NCBI RefSeq assembly: GCF_001676615.1
Contig: NZ_LYXZ01000018.1
Coordinates: 248,001-312,000 of the forward strand
Length of the DNA: 64,000 nucleotides
DNA from: Labrys sp. WJW
GTDB taxonomy: Bacteria > Pseudomonadota > Alphaproteobacteria > Rhizobiales > Labraceae
Direction: 5' to 3'
A program made the position numbers and the translations under genes. Numbering within the stretch: the stretch's first letter is position 1; each line of letters starts with the position of its first letter. Positions 63,031-64,000 of this stretch are shown piece by piece. The notes under the pieces were generated by a model. The model ran no database searches, had not been told where the DNA came from, and saw nothing but the letters and a program-made list of their open reading frames with translations.

Positions 63031-64000
63031 CTACCGCAGGAAAAACCGTTCCATGTAATGCAAGAGTTTTTGTTCGCTCTCTGGTGGGTATTCAAGTCCG
63101 GCGGGTGAAGTCGAGAGCAGGTTCATCGTCGCGTTGATCTCGAATATCAGCAGATTTCCGTCTTCTGTGAGATCGAAATCCATGCCGAAAATCTCGAGCG
63201 GCATTATTTCTGCGATCGTTTGAAGCTTGCTATGGATACTCTCGCCCAGTTCTCGTTCCGGATCGAGGACGATACGATTGGCAACATCCAGGAGATGCGG
63301 GTTTTCACGATAGAAAGCCTGCCGATCGGGTGCGCGACGGGCTCGTACGTTCCAGTGGCTGCTGTAATCGGCGCGGACGATGATGGGGCGCTTGTTGACG
63401 AAAGCCGCGCGCAATGAGCGGAAACCGCCGTCGGTATGGCCAGTCTGAATATAGGTGATTGCGTAAAATTGCAGGCCGTCAAGCTTCTCCAAGGTTTCGC
63501 GAAGGGCTTGTCGATCATCGATGCGCCACGTCCCCGCGCCCATCTGCTGGAAGACCGTGCGAATGATGACCGGATAACCGCAGCGGTTCTCGATATCCTC
63601 GATCAGAGCGGGCCTCTGCTCCTTGTCGCTTTGATAGCGATGGACTTTCGGAAAGATGATGCCGGGGATATTGGCGAAGCGCTCCGAATTCTTCTGGCGG
63701 GTGGCTTGCACGGCAAGCCTGGGGTGATTGATCACCTTGATATCGAGGCTATCCTCCAGCGCGCTGACACGCCGCAGCGTGTCCTCAACCATTAATTGTT
63801 CGGCATTGACGACATTGTTCAGGGCCAGAGCCGGACGTGGCATGCCGCGCAACGCCTCTCCAGCCGTGGGAGAATCCACCAGAATTGACATGAAGCGAAA
63901 ACGTTCGGCAAAAGCCCGTGCCAATTGCGAGGGGAAGTTGCTGCTGTAATGGTGGTCATGAGGCTGCCGGAAGTCTGTGATGAGGCCAGGCGAGCGGTTG
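63031..64000 (-). CDS. ATP-grasp superfamily protein (5' end beyond the right edge)
   Basis: The frame stays open to the right edge, so the start is outside the window; the in-frame TTG at 63924 and ATG at 63891 are probably internal. At least 322 residues. Near the edge it reads PHDHHYSSNF, FRFMSILVD, ALALNNVVNAE. An ATP-grasp domain follows: IPGIIFPKVHRY, GYPVIIRTVFQQMGAGT (ATP-binding loop), FYAITYIQTG, and EIFGMDFDLTEDGNLLIFEINATMN with the metal-binding Glu/Asn. Such proteins ligate or phosphorylate small molecules or peptides. Often found as a C-terminal domain after TPRs in this order; substrate unknown. Confidence 0.75.
   Translation of the reverse strand, partial: NRSPGLITDFRQPHDHHYSSNFPSQLARAFAERFRFMSILVDSPTAGEALRGMPRPALALNNVVNAEQLMVEDTLRRVSALEDSLDIKVINHPRLAVQATRQKNSERFANIPGIIFPKVHRYQSDKEQRPALIEDIENRCGYPVIIRTVFQQMGAGTWRIDDRQALRETLEKLDGLQFYAITYIQTGHTDGGFRSLRAAFVNKRPIIVRADYSSHWNVRARRAPDRQAFYRENPHLLDVANRIVLDPERELGESIHSKLQTIAEIMPLEIFGMDFDLTEDGNLLIFEINATMNLLSTSPAGLEYPPESEQKLLHYMERFFLR

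Overview
The window reads as chromosomal DNA of a GC-rich alphaproteobacterium of the Hyphomicrobiales (Rhizobiales). The pointers are a thuR-thuEFGK-thuAB trehalose locus in the same order as in Sinorhizobium, MocDEF-like rhizopine genes beside an IbpA/IatA/IatP-type inositol transporter, tandem Porin_2 outer-membrane porins, alphaproteobacterial tRNA-Ile2(CAU) and tRNA-Phe(GAA), and many short palindromic intergenic repeats. Genus cannot be fixed from the sequence; a soil or plant-associated relative of Labrys, Kaistia or the rhizobia would fit.

Layout. 1-12.8 kb: mixed housekeeping and small genes (extensin-like protein cut by the left edge, a LysR regulator with a small divergent ORF, two lipoproteins, carB, greA, an Lrp regulator, a SIMPL protein, tRNA-Ile2, a membrane-anchored tyrosine phosphatase, a Popeye/cyclic-nucleotide-type membrane protein, an EamA exporter). 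12.8-21.2 kb: the thu locus, with a LacI-type repressor, an ABC transporter, ThuA and ThuB, several AAAGCGCTTT operators, and a large folded repeat between thuG and thuK. 21.3-31.2 kb: a divergent cyclitol cluster around a LacI regulator. One arm is mocD-mocE-mocF plus an unusual PanB-like gene; the other is an inosose-isomerase-like TIM-barrel gene and an inositol/rhizopine ABC importer. 31.5-42.4 kb: an orphan sulfotransferase-like gene, tRNA-Phe, an alpha-2-macroglobulin/PbpC pair and a LysM membrane protein. 42.8-48.4 kb: an amino-sugar cluster (GntR/UTRA regulator, NanE, NanK, binding protein, two permeases) with no ATPase gene. 48.5-57.4 kb: an RpiR regulator divergent from an amidohydrolase, an APC permease, a glutamine-synthetase-like ligase, an aldehyde dehydrogenase, an Fe-alcohol dehydrogenase and a choline-kinase-like gene; together these suggest amino-alcohol catabolism through gamma-glutamyl intermediates. 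57.4-64 kb: AT-rich spacers, a glycosyltransferase, two tandem porins with related leaders, and an ATP-grasp gene cut by the right edge.

Most of the window is carbon and nitrogen scavenging: three importers, each next to its own regulator and catabolic enzymes. The most unusual material is (i) the mocDEF/PanB-like/inositol-uptake combination, (ii) the proposed gamma-glutamyl amino-alcohol route, and (iii) a set of palindromic elements. Two of these elements sit between convergent genes so exactly that their TAGAGC ends supply the stop codons of both neighbours. All functional calls rest on motif recognition by eye; no database search was possible.
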